Notes: generated by a model not told the origin, from the sequence alone. 64,000 bases of DNA from Aerococcaceae bacterium DSM 111021 (GCA_020112395.1 JACCEK010000001.1:558001-622000); one strand, 5' to 3'; numbered from the stretch's first letter, positions 34,529-44,327 are shown. A program made the numbers and translations.

Positions 34529-35647
34529 TCATGAGTTAATTGTTTCAACCAGCTTAATAATATCATCAATTGCATTAGGTGTGCCTAATTTCTTAGCTTC
34601 TTCTGCCATTTCTTTTAATACTTGTTGATCAAGAATAATTCGATCAATGGTTTTAACTAATTGGTCTGAATCCAGTTGTTTCTCTTTAATTATTTCCGCA
34701 GCATGCTTGTTCACTAATGCCATGGCATTCATCTCTTGATGGTTATTAGTTACATATGGACTTGGTATTAAAATGCTTGGTAAACCAAGTGCTGTTAACT
34801 CCGCCAAAGTCGTCGCACCACTTCGACAAACCACTAAATCAATAGCTTGAAATAAAGCTGGCATGTTATCAATGTATGAAACTATCTTAACATTTTTTGG
34901 AATTTCAATATGATTTTCTTCTAAATATGTCAACCATTCTGAATAATGTACAGAACCAGTTCCAATAATAACTTGATAGTCTTTTTCTGCAAAAGCTTTT
35001 ACCGATTCTATCGCTGCTTTATTAATTGCTGGTGCACCACGACTACCGCCGAAAATTAATACAGTTGGAATTTGATTATCAAAATCATAATTTGCCGATA
35101 AGATTTGATTATCTTTAGCATAGTTTGTTACTTCTTGCCCTCTTGGGTTTCCTGTAAACGTTACTTTATGACTCACTTTCTCAAAGTCTTCATGTACATC
35201 ATGAAATGATGTCGCAATTTTATTTACGAATTTGCCTAAGAATTTATTTGTCACACCTGCAACACTGTTCTGTTCATGGATTAATGTCGGTATGTTTAAT
35301 TGTGTCGCTCCATAAAGTACTGGAGCACACACGAATCCACCTGTTCCAATAACTATGTCTGGATTAAAGTCTTTAATTAGCTTTTTAGCCTTTTTTGTAC
35401 TTGTTAGCATCTGCCAAGCAACTTTAACATTATCTAGTGATAAACTACGTTTTAAGCCTGATATTTCAATTGATTTAAATTCAATATTTGCTTTTGGAAC
35501 AATTGTTGCTTCTAAGCCTGTATCGGTTCCAATATACAAACATTCTAAATCTGGGTTAATTTCTTTCATTCGATTGTAGATAGCAAGCGCTGGATAGATA
35601 TGTCCACCAGTACCTCCCCCAGATAGGATGATTCGATTGATTTTCAT
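34529..35647 (-). CDS. murG: UDP-GlcNAc:lipid I N-acetylglucosaminyltransferase
   Basis: MurG adds GlcNAc to lipid I on the inner membrane face, giving lipid II. The 372-residue protein shows the glycine-rich GGTGGHIYPA near the N-terminus, the second glycine motif FGGSRGAPAIN, and the acceptor/donor segment CRSGATTLAELTALGLPSILIP. The initiator ATG is at the end of the murD-murG gap of 12 bp. It belongs to the mraZ-to-divIB string of genes. Confidence 0.97.
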   Translation of the reverse strand: MKINRIILSGGGTGGHIYPALAIYNRMKEINPDLECLYIGTDTGLEATIVPKANIEFKSIEISGLKRSLSLDNVKVAWQMLTSTKKAKKLIKDFNPDIVIGTGGFVCAPVLYGATQLNIPTLIHEQNSVAGVTNKFLGKFVNKIATSFHDVHEDFEKVSHKVTFTGNPRGQEVTNYAKDNQILSANYDFDNQIPTVLIFGGSRGAPAINKAAIESVKAFAEKDYQVIIGTGSVHYSEWLTYLEENHIEIPKNVKIVSYIDNMPALFQAIDLVVCRSGATTLAELTALGLPSILIPSPYVTNNHQEMNAMALVNKHAAEIIKEKQLDSDQLVKTIDRIILDQQVLKEMAEEAKKLGTPNAIDDIIKLVETINS

Positions 35648-35659
35648 TATTTGACTCCC

Positions 35660-37051
35660 CTATTCATTGGTATATGGTTCTTCTATTAGTAGCTTATCAA
35701 TTGTATCAATATATACATCTCCGCGTATTTCGAAATTCTTATATTGATCCCAACTTGCACAACTTGGAGAAAGTAATACAACCTCACCTTGTCTTGCATC
35801 TCTATAAGCTTTTGTTGTTGCTTGAATTAAGTCGTCAAAAACTTCAATTGAATTGGTTCCTGCAGCTCTAAATGCTTTAGCCATCTTTTCTTTCGTTTCA
35901 CCGTAAAGATAGGCTCCAGCTACGTTTTCTAAATATGGTATTAAGTCATCGAATTCATTCCCACGATCTAATCCACCACCAATATATCTAATTGGCTGCT
36001 TAAAACTATTTAGGGCAGTAATTGTCGCCGTCGTATTCGTTGCTTTAGAGTCATTGTAAAAACTACGTTCGCTGACCTTCACAATTGGTTGAATCCGGTG
36101 ACGCATACCTTTATATTCTCTAACTGTTTTAGATATATCTTCATTTGATATTTCTTTTAACTTAGCTACTGAAATAGCAGCTAAGACATTCTCAACATTA
36201 TGACTACCAGGGATTTGGATATCAGATAATGGTATTATCTGTTCTTCTTTAAAGTAGATCCAATCTCCTTCAATATAAGCCCCATTATTTCTTACAAATT
36301 CATCAGTATTTTCAATCGAGAAAGGAACTAGCTGACCGCTAAAGCCTTCTACCCATTGATGTAGTTCAGCATTGTCATAACGATAAACGACCATATCTTC
36401 AGCAGTTTGATTTGCTAAGATTTTTAATTTTGCTGCCGCATATTCTTTCCTTGTATGATGATAATCTAAATGAGCTTCATATATATTCGTTATAACTGCA
36501 ATATCTGAATGAAAGTGCTTTGTTCCAGCTAATTGAAAACTCGATAACTCCATTACAATATCATCTTCTTCAGTAGCTTTTTCGATGACATCCAATGTTG
36601 GCACACCAATATTTCCAGCTAGATACGCCAATCCTTTTTCTCGGTGTGTTAATAATTCTCTTAATAAACTCGTCGTAGTAGTTTTTCCGTTACTACCTGT
36701 TATTCCAATAATCGATCCTTTACTAAACCAAGACGCTAATTCTACATCTGTATATATCGGAATATTTTTTTCAATTGCCTTTTGTAAAAAAGGGATTGAA
36801 TAAGGTATTCCAGGGTTTTTGATAATCATATCAAAATGGTTATCTAATAGATCTAGGGGATGTCCTCCATCTACGACTTTGACACTCTCTTCTAAAAGTA
36901 AAGTAACCGACGGGTCTTGTGATAGATCCCCTCGGTCATTGATTGTTACATTCGCATTTTGTTTTACTAGAAACTCAGCAACACTTTTTCCCGTTAAGGC
37001 GTAGCCTAAGACTAATATTGCTTTATCTGATAAATTCTCATTCGTTCCCAT
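35660..37051 (-). CDS. murD: UDP-MurNAc-L-alanine:D-glutamate ligase
   Basis: MurD adds D-glutamate to UDP-MurNAc-L-Ala. The P-loop GITGSNGKTTTTS lies at about residue 114, the middle-domain ELSSFQL and YEAHLDYH follow, and the C-terminal domain includes YNDSKATNTTAT and LLSPSCASWD. The 463-residue length is normal. It is spaced 18 bp after mraY and 12 bp before murG. Confidence 0.97.
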   Translation of the reverse strand: MGTNENLSDKAILVLGYALTGKSVAEFLVKQNANVTINDRGDLSQDPSVTLLLEESVKVVDGGHPLDLLDNHFDMIIKNPGIPYSIPFLQKAIEKNIPIYTDVELASWFSKGSIIGITGSNGKTTTTSLLRELLTHREKGLAYLAGNIGVPTLDVIEKATEEDDIVMELSSFQLAGTKHFHSDIAVITNIYEAHLDYHHTRKEYAAAKLKILANQTAEDMVVYRYDNAELHQWVEGFSGQLVPFSIENTDEFVRNNGAYIEGDWIYFKEEQIIPLSDIQIPGSHNVENVLAAISVAKLKEISNEDISKTVREYKGMRHRIQPIVKVSERSFYNDSKATNTTATITALNSFKQPIRYIGGGLDRGNEFDDLIPYLENVAGAYLYGETKEKMAKAFRAAGTNSIEVFDDLIQATTKAYRDARQGEVVLLSPSCASWDQYKNFEIRGDVYIDTIDKLLIEEPYTNE

Positions 37052-37069
37052 TCTAATAATCGCTCCCTA

Positions 37070-38032
37070 TTAAAAGATAAATAGCGCAATCAATGCACTA
37101 ATTAATCCGATAGCCCAAAAGACATTCACTACTTTTGCTTCACTCCATCCAATCATTTCGAAGTGATGATGTATTGGGGCCATCTTAAATATTCTTTTTC
37201 CACGAGTCTTGAACGACCATACTTGAAGCATTACACTTACAGTTTCAACAACAAAGACGAAACCAATAATAAGTAAGCTCCATGGATTATTAAGTACTGA
37301 AGAGATGACGGCAAGTCCTGCTCCTAAAGCTAGAGAACCAACATCACCCATAAATATCTTGGCTGGTTTACGGTTAAAAATTAAAAATCCAATTAAAGAT
37401 CCAACTACAATTAATGACATTGTAGCCACTGTTGAATTACCTTCAGCAGCAGCGATAAAATAATATGCCCCATAAGCGATAATATTCAATCCAGTTGCTA
37501 AACCATCTAACCCATCCGTTAAATTAACCGCATTTGAAAAACCAGTAATCCAGATAAACATAAACATTCCAACTAAGACAATATTTGAAATCTCAAATCC
37601 AAAGAAAGGAATGAGGATTTGTTGATTTGTAATCATTCCTATTAAAGCAATGATAAAGGCAAATAATAATTGTGTCAAAAATTTCTGTCTGGCTGTTAAG
37701 CCTTCATTTCTTTTTTTGAAAATACTAATAAAATCGTCAACAAATCCTATCGCTCCGAATAATAGGAATGCTAACCAGATCATCCAAAACTCACCCGACA
37801 TTGATGTTTGGATAAATCCAAAGATTAACATCGATAGTAAGATAGCTAAGATAAACACTGTCCCACCCATAGTTGGTGTCCCTGTTTTTACCTCATGCCA
37901 TAATGGCCCATCTTCACGTGTAGTTTGACCTAATTTCTTTTTATTAAAGAATTGGATGAAAAAAGGCATTGTAATGACCGTTAATAAAAAACTAGTCACT
38001 ATTGGTAAGATAATATTCAACTTTCTATTCAC
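37070..38032 (-). CDS. mraY: Phospho-MurNAc-pentapeptide transferase
   Basis: MraY transfers phospho-MurNAc-pentapeptide to undecaprenyl phosphate, making lipid I. The 320-residue protein has ten membrane helices, with the catalytic loops FVDDFISIFKKRN and NAVNLTDGLDGLATG and the late MAPIHHHFE histidine motif. It begins nine bases after the murE stop, showing tight coupling in the operon. Confidence 0.97.
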   Translation of the reverse strand: MNRKLNIILPIVTSFLLTVITMPFFIQFFNKKKLGQTTREDGPLWHEVKTGTPTMGGTVFILAILLSMLIFGFIQTSMSGEFWMIWLAFLLFGAIGFVDDFISIFKKRNEGLTARQKFLTQLLFAFIIALIGMITNQQILIPFFGFEISNIVLVGMFMFIWITGFSNAVNLTDGLDGLATGLNIIAYGAYYFIAAAEGNSTVATMSLIVVGSLIGFLIFNRKPAKIFMGDVGSLALGAGLAVISSVLNNPWSLLIIGFVFVVETVSVMLQVWSFKTRGKRIFKMAPIHHHFEMIGWSEAKVVNVFWAIGLISALIALFIF

Positions 38033-38041
38033 TCCTTAGTT

Positions 38042-39547
38042 TTATAACTTAGATCGATGGATTGCATCGATAACTGTCTGTACTTCATCGTACGGTATAT
38101 TGTCGTTTCCGATAACTTGGTATGGTTCTCCACCTTTACCTGCGAATAAGACAATATCATTTTCACGAGCAATATCAATGGCATGTTGAACTGCGACTGC
38201 TCTATCCTTAATGATTGAATATGGTTTGTTATCATTATGATGAATACCAATCATCTCATTAACGATTTTTTCAACAGGTTCAAATCTGGGATTATCAGCA
38301 GTAAACACAATTTCATCTGCATACTTGAATAGAATATCTCCTAAAGGCTGACGCATACCACTATCGCGGTTCCCCCCACTATGACCCATTAACGCAATTA
38401 AGCTTTGGGACTCATCTTTGTTTTGAACAAGCTCTTGCATTACTCGCTCAAGTGCATCCGGTGAGTGTGCAAAATCTACAATCACTTCAAAGTTTTGGCC
38501 TTCATCAACGACTTGCATACGTCCAGGTACACCATTAAATTCTTCTGTCGCTTTTAGAATATCTTCTATTGTATACCGGTAATATTTACTCAATGTTAAA
38601 AATGCTGCTAAATAGTTTGATACATTATAAGAACCACGCATTGGAATCTCCAACGTGTATGATTCATTATTATAATCTAAAACAAATTCTGTTTTACCAT
38701 TCTTTTCTTTAATTGTGTGTCCATAAACTGTCGCTGATTGGCTCTCTAAACTATACGTTACAATATCAGCACTCGTTACTTCAGCCATATTTTTATGATA
38801 TTCATCATCCATATTTAAGATAGCTAATCTTGGCCGTTGATTATGAAATCTTTGACCTAACTGACTAAATAGCAAGCTTTTGGCATTAGCATACCCTTCC
38901 ATTGTTGAATGGAAATCTAAATGTTCACGCGTTAAATTAGTAAAAATAGCACAATCAATATCAGTAAACGATAAACGTCCCAAAGCTAATGCATGTGAGG
39001 AAGCTTCAATAACTGCATCGGTACAATCATCCTCAACCATTTCATTAAATAACTTTTGCAACTCTAAGGCATTAGGTGTTGTGTTCACTGCAGGGTAATA
39101 TTTTTCTCCTACTTTATAATGTAGTGTTCCGATTACGCCAGTTCGTCTATTTAAACTTTCAAGTAACTGACTAATCATATTGCTTGTTGTTGTTTTCCCG
39201 TTTGTTCCAGTTACAGCAACGACATTAATTTTTGTGGATGGCTCTTCATAGAATTGATTAGCCAAAATTGCTTGTGCACGAAATGTTGAAGATACTTGAA
39301 CAATCGTTGCTTCTAACTTCTCAGGTTCATTTGGCAATTCTTCAACAATGACCATTCTTGCTCCATTTTTAATAACGTCTTCAATGGCATTATGACCATC
39401 AAAGTTTTCACCTTTAATAGCGATAAAACATGTATTATTTTCTACCTTACGAGAATCATTTGCTATACTCGACACATTATTATCTAAGTACTTTGTATTA
39501 ATAATATTAGCGTCATATAATACATTCATTAAGTCTTTTTGTTGCAT
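38042..39547 (-). CDS. murE: UDP-MurNAc-tripeptide synthetase MurE
   Basis: MurE adds the third amino acid to the peptide stem. The 501-residue enzyme has the P-loop VTGTNGKTTTS, the carbamoylated-lysine region near YANAKSLLF, and in the C-terminal domain TADNPRFEPVEKI and FAGKGGEPYQ. In Escherichia coli the DNPR arginine and the glutamate of GKGHE contact meso-diaminopimelate, and both are kept here, which points to a DAP-type rather than Lys-type enzyme. Its place inside the dcw string before mraY is uncommon for Lactobacillales. Confidence 0.95.
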   Translation of the reverse strand: MQQKDLMNVLYDANIINTKYLDNNVSSIANDSRKVENNTCFIAIKGENFDGHNAIEDVIKNGARMVIVEELPNEPEKLEATIVQVSSTFRAQAILANQFYEEPSTKINVVAVTGTNGKTTTSNMISQLLESLNRRTGVIGTLHYKVGEKYYPAVNTTPNALELQKLFNEMVEDDCTDAVIEASSHALALGRLSFTDIDCAIFTNLTREHLDFHSTMEGYANAKSLLFSQLGQRFHNQRPRLAILNMDDEYHKNMAEVTSADIVTYSLESQSATVYGHTIKEKNGKTEFVLDYNNESYTLEIPMRGSYNVSNYLAAFLTLSKYYRYTIEDILKATEEFNGVPGRMQVVDEGQNFEVIVDFAHSPDALERVMQELVQNKDESQSLIALMGHSGGNRDSGMRQPLGDILFKYADEIVFTADNPRFEPVEKIVNEMIGIHHNDNKPYSIIKDRAVAVQHAIDIARENDIVLFAGKGGEPYQVIGNDNIPYDEVQTVIDAIHRSKL

Positions 39548-39561
39548 CGTACTCCTACTTT

Positions 39562-41277
39562 CTATTCATAAACTGATACATATTCAACGAAAGGTCTAAA
39601 TATCTCTGCCAATATTTGAGAACCCATTAAATTATGATCATTTGTTGGTCGTTTCATTGAGAAATACAACATATACTTAGGATCTTCGGCTGGAAAGAAT
39701 GATACGACTGAAAAATAATAATCATTCGCTCCTTCTAAATAACCTAATCCATCAGGGTTAGCAATTTGTGCTGTACCTGTTTTAGCAGCAATTTGAACTC
39801 CCGGAACACTATATTCTTGAGCCGTTCCGTAATCTTCATTCACTGTATTCACCATTAATTGAAGTATATGATTTGCCGCTTCTTCCGATATCGGTTGGTT
39901 AACTTGAATAGGTTCAAATTCATTGTTCTCCCCAACTCCATTTAAGTATTGAATTTTCATCATTTTTCCATCATTAGCAATTGATGTAAATGCTTGTAAT
40001 AACTGAATGGGTGAAGCTGCAAATCCTTGTCCAAACCCTGACATCGTAGCTGATACTGGATTATCAAACTCTACAGTACCTATTGCTTCATTCGCAAGGC
40101 CTGAGGAAGTTGATTGACCAAAGCCAAATTCACTCAGCTGATTGGTCCAATTCTCTAAACCTATTCGGCGAACTAATTCCACAATCGTAACATTACTCGA
40201 TCTAGATAGACCCTCATCAAAAGTTATTGGTCCCCATCCATACAAGTTATAATCACGCACTGTAACATTCTCAATATCCGTCGAACCTGTTTCTGTTAAC
40301 TCGTTTTGTTCATAAACACCCATATCATAAGCTGTTCCTTGAGTTAATATCTTCATTGTTGATCCTGGCTCATAGACTTCTTCAACTAATTGATTGGTCC
40401 ATTGAGTCTCAATGCCTTCACGTGTATTCAAGTTAAATGTCGGTCTCTGAGCTGCTGTCAATAATCTTCCAGTCTCAACCTCGACTAAATACGCACTCAT
40501 TTCTTCAGGTTGATACTTGTTATATGAATAATCTAATAATTCTTCCATATAATGTTGTAGACGACTATCTAATGTGAGATAAACATCTTCACCTAATAAA
40601 GTACGTGTTCTTTCAACAAGTTCTGGATTATTTTCAATTGTATTTTGCCCACTTAATTCAGAATTATACGCTGATTCGACCCCTATTTGTCCTGTTAAAA
40701 TATTAGCTGAGGGCATCCATTCATTACTTTGTTCTTCATTCACAGCATACCCGATTAGATGTGAACTAAAATAATCGTTAACATACTGTCTTGAGCTTTT
40801 GCTTACAAAATATATACCAGGTAAGTTCTCGGCTTCAATAGCTTCACGAACTTCTTGTGTTATATTATTTCCAGCTGTACCAAATTCCACTTGAACAGCC
40901 TCATAGTTTAATAAAATATCGAGTACTTCATCGCGAGACATATCTATGTAATTACTCAATACTTTTGCAGTATGATCTCTATCTTCAACAGCTTCGTAAC
41001 CATTTCCTTCTTGCAATACTGCATACATTGAATAAGAAGTAGTATCAATAGCAATGGGCTGACCTTGAATGTCATAAATCGTGCCACGTTTTGCTTCCAT
41101 GATACTACTTCTTGGGTCTTCTGAATCTTCTATATACTCTACCAAATCTTCACCATGTGAGGACTGAGTTATGTTTAATTGAAAGAAGCGTGCACCTAAC
41201 AACATGAATGTTATAGCTGCTACGCCTATCAGTATTAATATATTTAAGTTAGAATTATTGCCTTTTTTTTCAGTCAT
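39562..41277 (-). CDS. Division penicillin-binding protein (PBP2X/FtsI-type)
   Basis: This class B PBP crosslinks septal peptidoglycan. The 571-residue protein has one N-terminal membrane helix (about 12-32), a pedestal domain and a transpeptidase domain with all motifs: S306-x-x-K309 (PGSTMK), S360-S-N362 and K499-T-G (AAKTGTAQ). It stops soon after the catalytic domain, so the two PASTA domains usual for PBP2X of streptococci and lactobacilli are missing. It overlaps ftsL by four bases (ATGA). Confidence 0.93.
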   Translation of the reverse strand: MTEKKGNNSNLNILILIGVAAITFMLLGARFFQLNITQSSHGEDLVEYIEDSEDPRSSIMEAKRGTIYDIQGQPIAIDTTSYSMYAVLQEGNGYEAVEDRDHTAKVLSNYIDMSRDEVLDILLNYEAVQVEFGTAGNNITQEVREAIEAENLPGIYFVSKSSRQYVNDYFSSHLIGYAVNEEQSNEWMPSANILTGQIGVESAYNSELSGQNTIENNPELVERTRTLLGEDVYLTLDSRLQHYMEELLDYSYNKYQPEEMSAYLVEVETGRLLTAAQRPTFNLNTREGIETQWTNQLVEEVYEPGSTMKILTQGTAYDMGVYEQNELTETGSTDIENVTVRDYNLYGWGPITFDEGLSRSSNVTIVELVRRIGLENWTNQLSEFGFGQSTSSGLANEAIGTVEFDNPVSATMSGFGQGFAASPIQLLQAFTSIANDGKMMKIQYLNGVGENNEFEPIQVNQPISEEAANHILQLMVNTVNEDYGTAQEYSVPGVQIAAKTGTAQIANPDGLGYLEGANDYYFSVVSFFPAEDPKYMLYFSMKRPTNDHNLMGSQILAEIFRPFVEYVSVYE

Positions 41278-41711
41278 TTCTCAACAGTCCTTACTCTGTC
41301 TTTTTCAATAGTCATTCCATTAGTATCTGCAGCATCTTTTATCTGATGATAATTAAACTGCTCAGTGATCTGACTATTTAAAACATCTGTATTAGAACGA
41401 TATTCAGTGATCGAATCTTCTAAGTTATTTATTGAACGACGTTGTTCAATTATATCTACTCTGATTAGAAAACTAAATGCGATTGCTCCAACTGCAATTA
41501 TACTACAAAGAGATAACCAAATTGTTTCAAATTTAGATAACTTACGTTTCGATTTTACAACATTCCTAGATACTTCCTCAATATACTCATCTGTATCAGA
41601 CACACTATAATTTGACGAGGCAGTAGGTTTGTTGTAATCATAATGATTCACCATTTTTCGATTAAAATATTGTTCTTCATTATAATTTGTCTTTTCTAAT
41701 AACTCTGACAT
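41274..41711 (-). CDS. ftsL: Cell division protein FtsL
   Basis: FtsL is a short bitopic coiled-coil protein of the divisome. The 145-residue product has a hydrophilic cytoplasmic part (1-70), one membrane helix (IWLSLCSIIAVGAIAFSFLI) and an outer coiled coil (RSINNLEDSITEYRSNTDVL). Sequence conservation is low in this family, and the call rests on topology, size and position between rsmH and the PBP gene. Confidence 0.88.
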   Translation of the reverse strand: MSELLEKTNYNEEQYFNRKMVNHYDYNKPTASSNYSVSDTDEYIEEVSRNVVKSKRKLSKFETIWLSLCSIIAVGAIAFSFLIRVDIIEQRRSINNLEDSITEYRSNTDVLNSQITEQFNYHQIKDAADTNGMTIEKDRVRTVEK

Positions 41712-41729
41712 CCTATGCCTCCTAGCTGT

Positions 41730-42683
41730 CTATTCTTTAATTGTCGTTCGCTCAATAACTCTAAGTTTTGCACTGCGAGCTCTATTGTTATTTTCTAGTT
41801 CTTCAGTATTAGCTGTAACTGGTTTACGATTAATAAATTTGTACTCTGGTTGGTACTCTGCAGGTAATATTGGTAAATTCGGTGGTGTTTCTGGTGGTGT
41901 TGATTTCTCTCTAAATAGTTGTTTAACAAGTCTATCTTCTAAAGAATGGAATGATATAACGCTCATGCGTCCTTCAACTTTCAACAACTTCAATCCATCT
42001 TCTAGCGATTCTTCAAGTGCTCCTAATTCATCGTTAACTGCAATTCTTATTGCTTGGAAAGTTCGTTTAGCAGGATGGCCACCAGTTCTCCTAGTAGCTG
42101 CCGGTATAGCTAACTTAACGATTTCACTTAATTGAGTTGTTGTTTCAATTGGTGCTTTTTCTCTCTCGGATTCAATAGAACGCGTGATTCTTTTTGCAAA
42201 TTTCTCCTCACCATATCGGCTGATAATCTTCACTAAATCATTGAATTCCCACTCATTAACCACTTCGTATGCACTTAACTCTTGAGCTTGGTCCATACGC
42301 ATGTCTAATCGTGCTTCTTGATGGTAACTAAAACCACGTTCAGCAATGTCTAGCTGTGGTGATGAAACTCCTAAATCATAATAGATTCCATCTACGTAAT
42401 TAACACCATGATCAGATAAACCTTCTTTAATTTCTCTAAAATTACGATGTATAAATGTTACTTTACCTGCTTCTACTGCTTCTGCTAATACAATTTTTGC
42501 ATTCTCAATTGCTGTAATATCCTGATCAAAGGCATATAAATGTCCACGCTCTGATAGTTGAGATAATAAATAACTAGCATGTCCTGCTCCACCTAAGGTA
42601 CAGTCAACGTAAGTCCCATTTGGATTAATCTCTAACATATCAATCGTTTCATGCAATAGAACTGTTTCATGTTCAAATGACAT
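41730..42683 (-). CDS. rsmH: 16S rRNA (cytosine-1402 N4)-methyltransferase RsmH
   Basis: RsmH (MraW) methylates C1402 in the ribosomal P site. The 317-residue protein has the SAM-binding [15 protein letters not shown], the [11 protein letters not shown] motif and the C-terminal [14 protein letters not shown] and [11 protein letters not shown]. Length and order, between mraZ and ftsL, are standard. Confidence 0.97.
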   Translation of the reverse strand: MSFEHETVLLHETIDMLEINPNGTYVDCTLGGAGHASYLLSQLSERGHLYAFDQDITAIENAKIVLAEAVEAGKVTFIHRNFREIKEGLSDHGVNYVDGIYYDLGVSSPQLDIAERGFSYHQEARLDMRMDQAQELSAYEVVNEWEFNDLVKIISRYGEEKFAKRITRSIESEREKAPIETTTQLSEIVKLAIPAATRRTGGHPAKRTFQAIRIAVNDELGALEESLEDGLKLLKVEGRMSVISFHSLEDRLVKQLFREKSTPPETPPNLPILPAEYQPEYKFINRKPVTANTEELENNNRARSAKLRVIERTTIKE

Positions 42684-42700
42684 TCATAATCCCTCCGTTT

Positions 42701-43132
42701 CTAAAATCCAAAATCAATCATGTCCTCTGCAATATCTTCAAAATCTTCTGCAACATCTTCTGCAAAATCTTCCCAACGTTCGCTACTCCAAATCTCAATA
42801 CGATCTGATACGCCGATCACACGACAGCTCTTATCAATTTTAGCGAAATCTATTAATGTTTGTGGTAAGTTAATGCGTCCTTGTTTGTCAACTTCTACTT
42901 CAGTGGCAGCTGAGTAAAAGAAGCGAGTAAATTTACGTGCATCTTTTTTTGCTAAAGGTAATTGTTGTAATTTTTCTTCTATATTTTTCCAATTTTCTAA
43001 TGGATATCCAAACAAACATCCGTCTAATCCACGAGTAATAATAAAGTTATGACCTAAATCTGGACGAAATTTTGATGGCATAATTATTCGTCCTTTTGCG
43101 TCAATATTATGTTGATATTCACCAATAAGCAC
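42701..43132 (-). CDS. mraZ: Transcriptional regulator MraZ
   Basis: MraZ is a ring-forming AbrB-fold regulator of the dcw operon. The 143-residue protein has two swapped-hairpin repeats starting [21 protein letters not shown] and [17 protein letters not shown]. The start is GTG at 43130-43132, which matches the family N-terminus, behind GGAGG. It is the first gene of the cluster, and repeated GTGGG/GTGGT motifs lie upstream. Confidence 0.97.
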   Translation of the reverse strand: MLIGEYQHNIDAKGRIIMPSKFRPDLGHNFIITRGLDGCLFGYPLENWKNIEEKLQQLPLAKKDARKFTRFFYSAATEVEVDKQGRINLPQTLIDFAKIDKSCRVIGVSDRIEIWSSERWEDFAEDVAEDFEDIAEDMIDFGF

Positions 43133-43166
43133 GACTAATTATACCTCCTCCATTTTAGTTATTTTC

Positions 43167-43200
43167 ATTCTACCACATCACCCCACTTCGTACCACCCTT
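43167..43200 (-). promoter_or_regulatory. dcw operon promoter with MraZ-type operator repeats
   Basis: On the minus strand three 10-bp units, GTGGTACGAA, GTGGGGTGAT and GTGGTAGAAT, follow each other without a gap. MraZ is known to bind direct TGGG-type repeats spaced by half a helical turn to one turn. The last unit contains TAGAAT, a probable -10 box (43167-43172). No good -35 is present. Confidence 0.65.
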
Positions 43201-43214
43201 TACCAATTTTAAGC

Positions 43215-43250
43215 AAAAAAAGAACCGTTACTCAAAAGAGCAACAGTTCT
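43215..43250 (-). terminator. Intrinsic terminator after the DUF3397 gene
   Basis: AGAACTGTTGCTC pairs with GAGTAACGGTTCT (two mismatches) around a TTTT loop and is followed by seven T residues on the minus strand, isolating the upstream gene from mraZ. Confidence 0.85.
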
Positions 43251-43279
43251 AAACGTTGTCAAATCAATATTTACATATG

Positions 43280-43306
43280 GTGGTAGCTGGTGGGTACTTA
43301 GTGGGG
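43280..43306 (+). repeat. Second TGGG-type repeat array, opposite orientation
   Basis: The plus strand reads TGGT (43281), TGGG (43291) and TGGG (43302), spaced 10 and 11 bases, resembling the mraZ operator about 90 bp away but inverted. It lies in the untranslated end of the DUF3397 gene. Confidence 0.35.
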
Positions 43307-43316
43307 GATTTGCCCA

Positions 43317-43691
43317 TTAAAAGTAAGTATAAATTCTCAAAATAACTAAACCGACTAAGAATGCACTAAAAACTGAATAGGCTAATTGAGCGGCTGGTAA
43401 GTAATAATCGCGAAATGTAAATTCTTCTATTCGTCGAATATAATCGAACAATTGAAGACCTAATGAAAATGCTGTAATGAAAAGTATATATGGTATAAGG
43501 CTAAAGCCAAATATTAAAGTTGAAAAAAGATGAATTAATGTTAACCAAAGTGGCAACAACAAAATAGCCAAGTTCAATGGATACTTATCAAAAAATTTCA
43601 GATAAGATTTCATATATTTCTGAACAAGAAAAATAATCACTGGTGGTACTATATATAAAAGTAATTCTGATAACACAAATGAATTTGACAT
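43317..43691 (-). CDS. DUF3397-family membrane protein
   Basis: The 124-residue protein has four predicted membrane helices (about 7-25, 40-58, 63-82, 102-122) and little else. Size, topology and position immediately upstream of mraZ match the DUF3397 proteins found there in enterococci and lactobacilli. No function is known. A terminator follows, so it is not part of the dcw transcript. Confidence 0.65.
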   Translation of the reverse strand: MSNSFVLSELLLYIVPPVIIFLVQKYMKSYLKFFDKYPLNLAILLLPLWLTLIHLFSTLIFGFSLIPYILFITAFSLGLQLFDYIRRIEEFTFRDYYLPAAQLAYSVFSAFLVGLVILRIYTYF

Positions 43692-44107
43692 TAATACACC
43701 TCGGCTTTCTCTTTTATTCTAATAAAATACTGACTCATTCAATTATACACAATTTATCAACTAACTTAAATCATGTTTAATTATATTCATTAAATAAGCA
43801 ACAATTTCTTTAATTTTTTAAAAATCTCAAACTACATTACTTTGTAAAAATAAAATACATATTTCCATGTCAGCGATAATTTTAATTTTAACCGAAAATA
43901 TGGTTTACAAAAGTGAGGTAAAGGAAGTTCAGTAGTATCAGGATGACTGTGCGTAAAGCAAGGTACGATTTACTTTTAAAGCGAATTATAAAAAAAATCG
44001 AATGGTAAATCAAACTCATCACTCGTACACCTACTAGTTTGTAAGTATAAAAGATAACATTTGATTTAACATTCGACTAAATTAATTTTTATGCTTGTAA
44101 CATTCTG
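43692..44107. other. AT-rich intergenic stretch without a supported gene
   Basis: About 415 bases hold only a 22-codon plus-strand frame (ATG at about 43942, MTVRKARYDLLLKRIIKKIEW) with weak ribosome binding support. I see no hairpin with a T-run for the upstream epuA gene. It may be remnant sequence. Confidence 0.3.
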
Positions 44108-44305
44108 TCATCTTATAAAGTCAAGAATATGTTGCCATGTATCCTGATTTAACACTTCCCAATAATTTCCGTCACCTACTATGGAATATCCAACAAATAA
44201 ACCAAGAACGAAAAACAAAATGACAAATAATAAAAATAATATTATTTTACCTAGTGTTTTTAAGACAGTTAATAAAACATTGTCTTCAATATATTTATCT
44301 GACAT
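44108..44305 (-). CDS. epuA: EpuA-like small membrane protein
   Basis: The 65-residue product has one hydrophobic helix (ILFLLFVILFFVLGLFVGY) and a C-terminal outer part GDGNYWEVLNQDTWQHILDFI. That ending matches EpuA of streptococci, a family labelled DNA-directed RNA polymerase subunit beta in databases although it is a small membrane protein. The family usually sits near murA, as here. I start at ATG 44303-44305 (MSDKY) behind AGGGG; an upstream in-frame TTG would overlap the mbl stop. Confidence 0.8.
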   Translation of the reverse strand: MSDKYIEDNVLLTVLKTLGKIILFLLFVILFFVLGLFVGYSIVGDGNYWEVLNQDTWQHILDFIR

Positions 44306-44327
44306 ATTACGATCCCCTATCGTTAGA

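Noticed and set aside
41785-42135. 116-codon plus-strand frame inside rsmH
   Set aside because: Shadow of a strongly conserved gene, with no initiation signals.
43942-44010. 22-codon plus-strand ORF in the gap before epuA
   Set aside because: Too short, weak ribosome binding site and no recognisable similarity.
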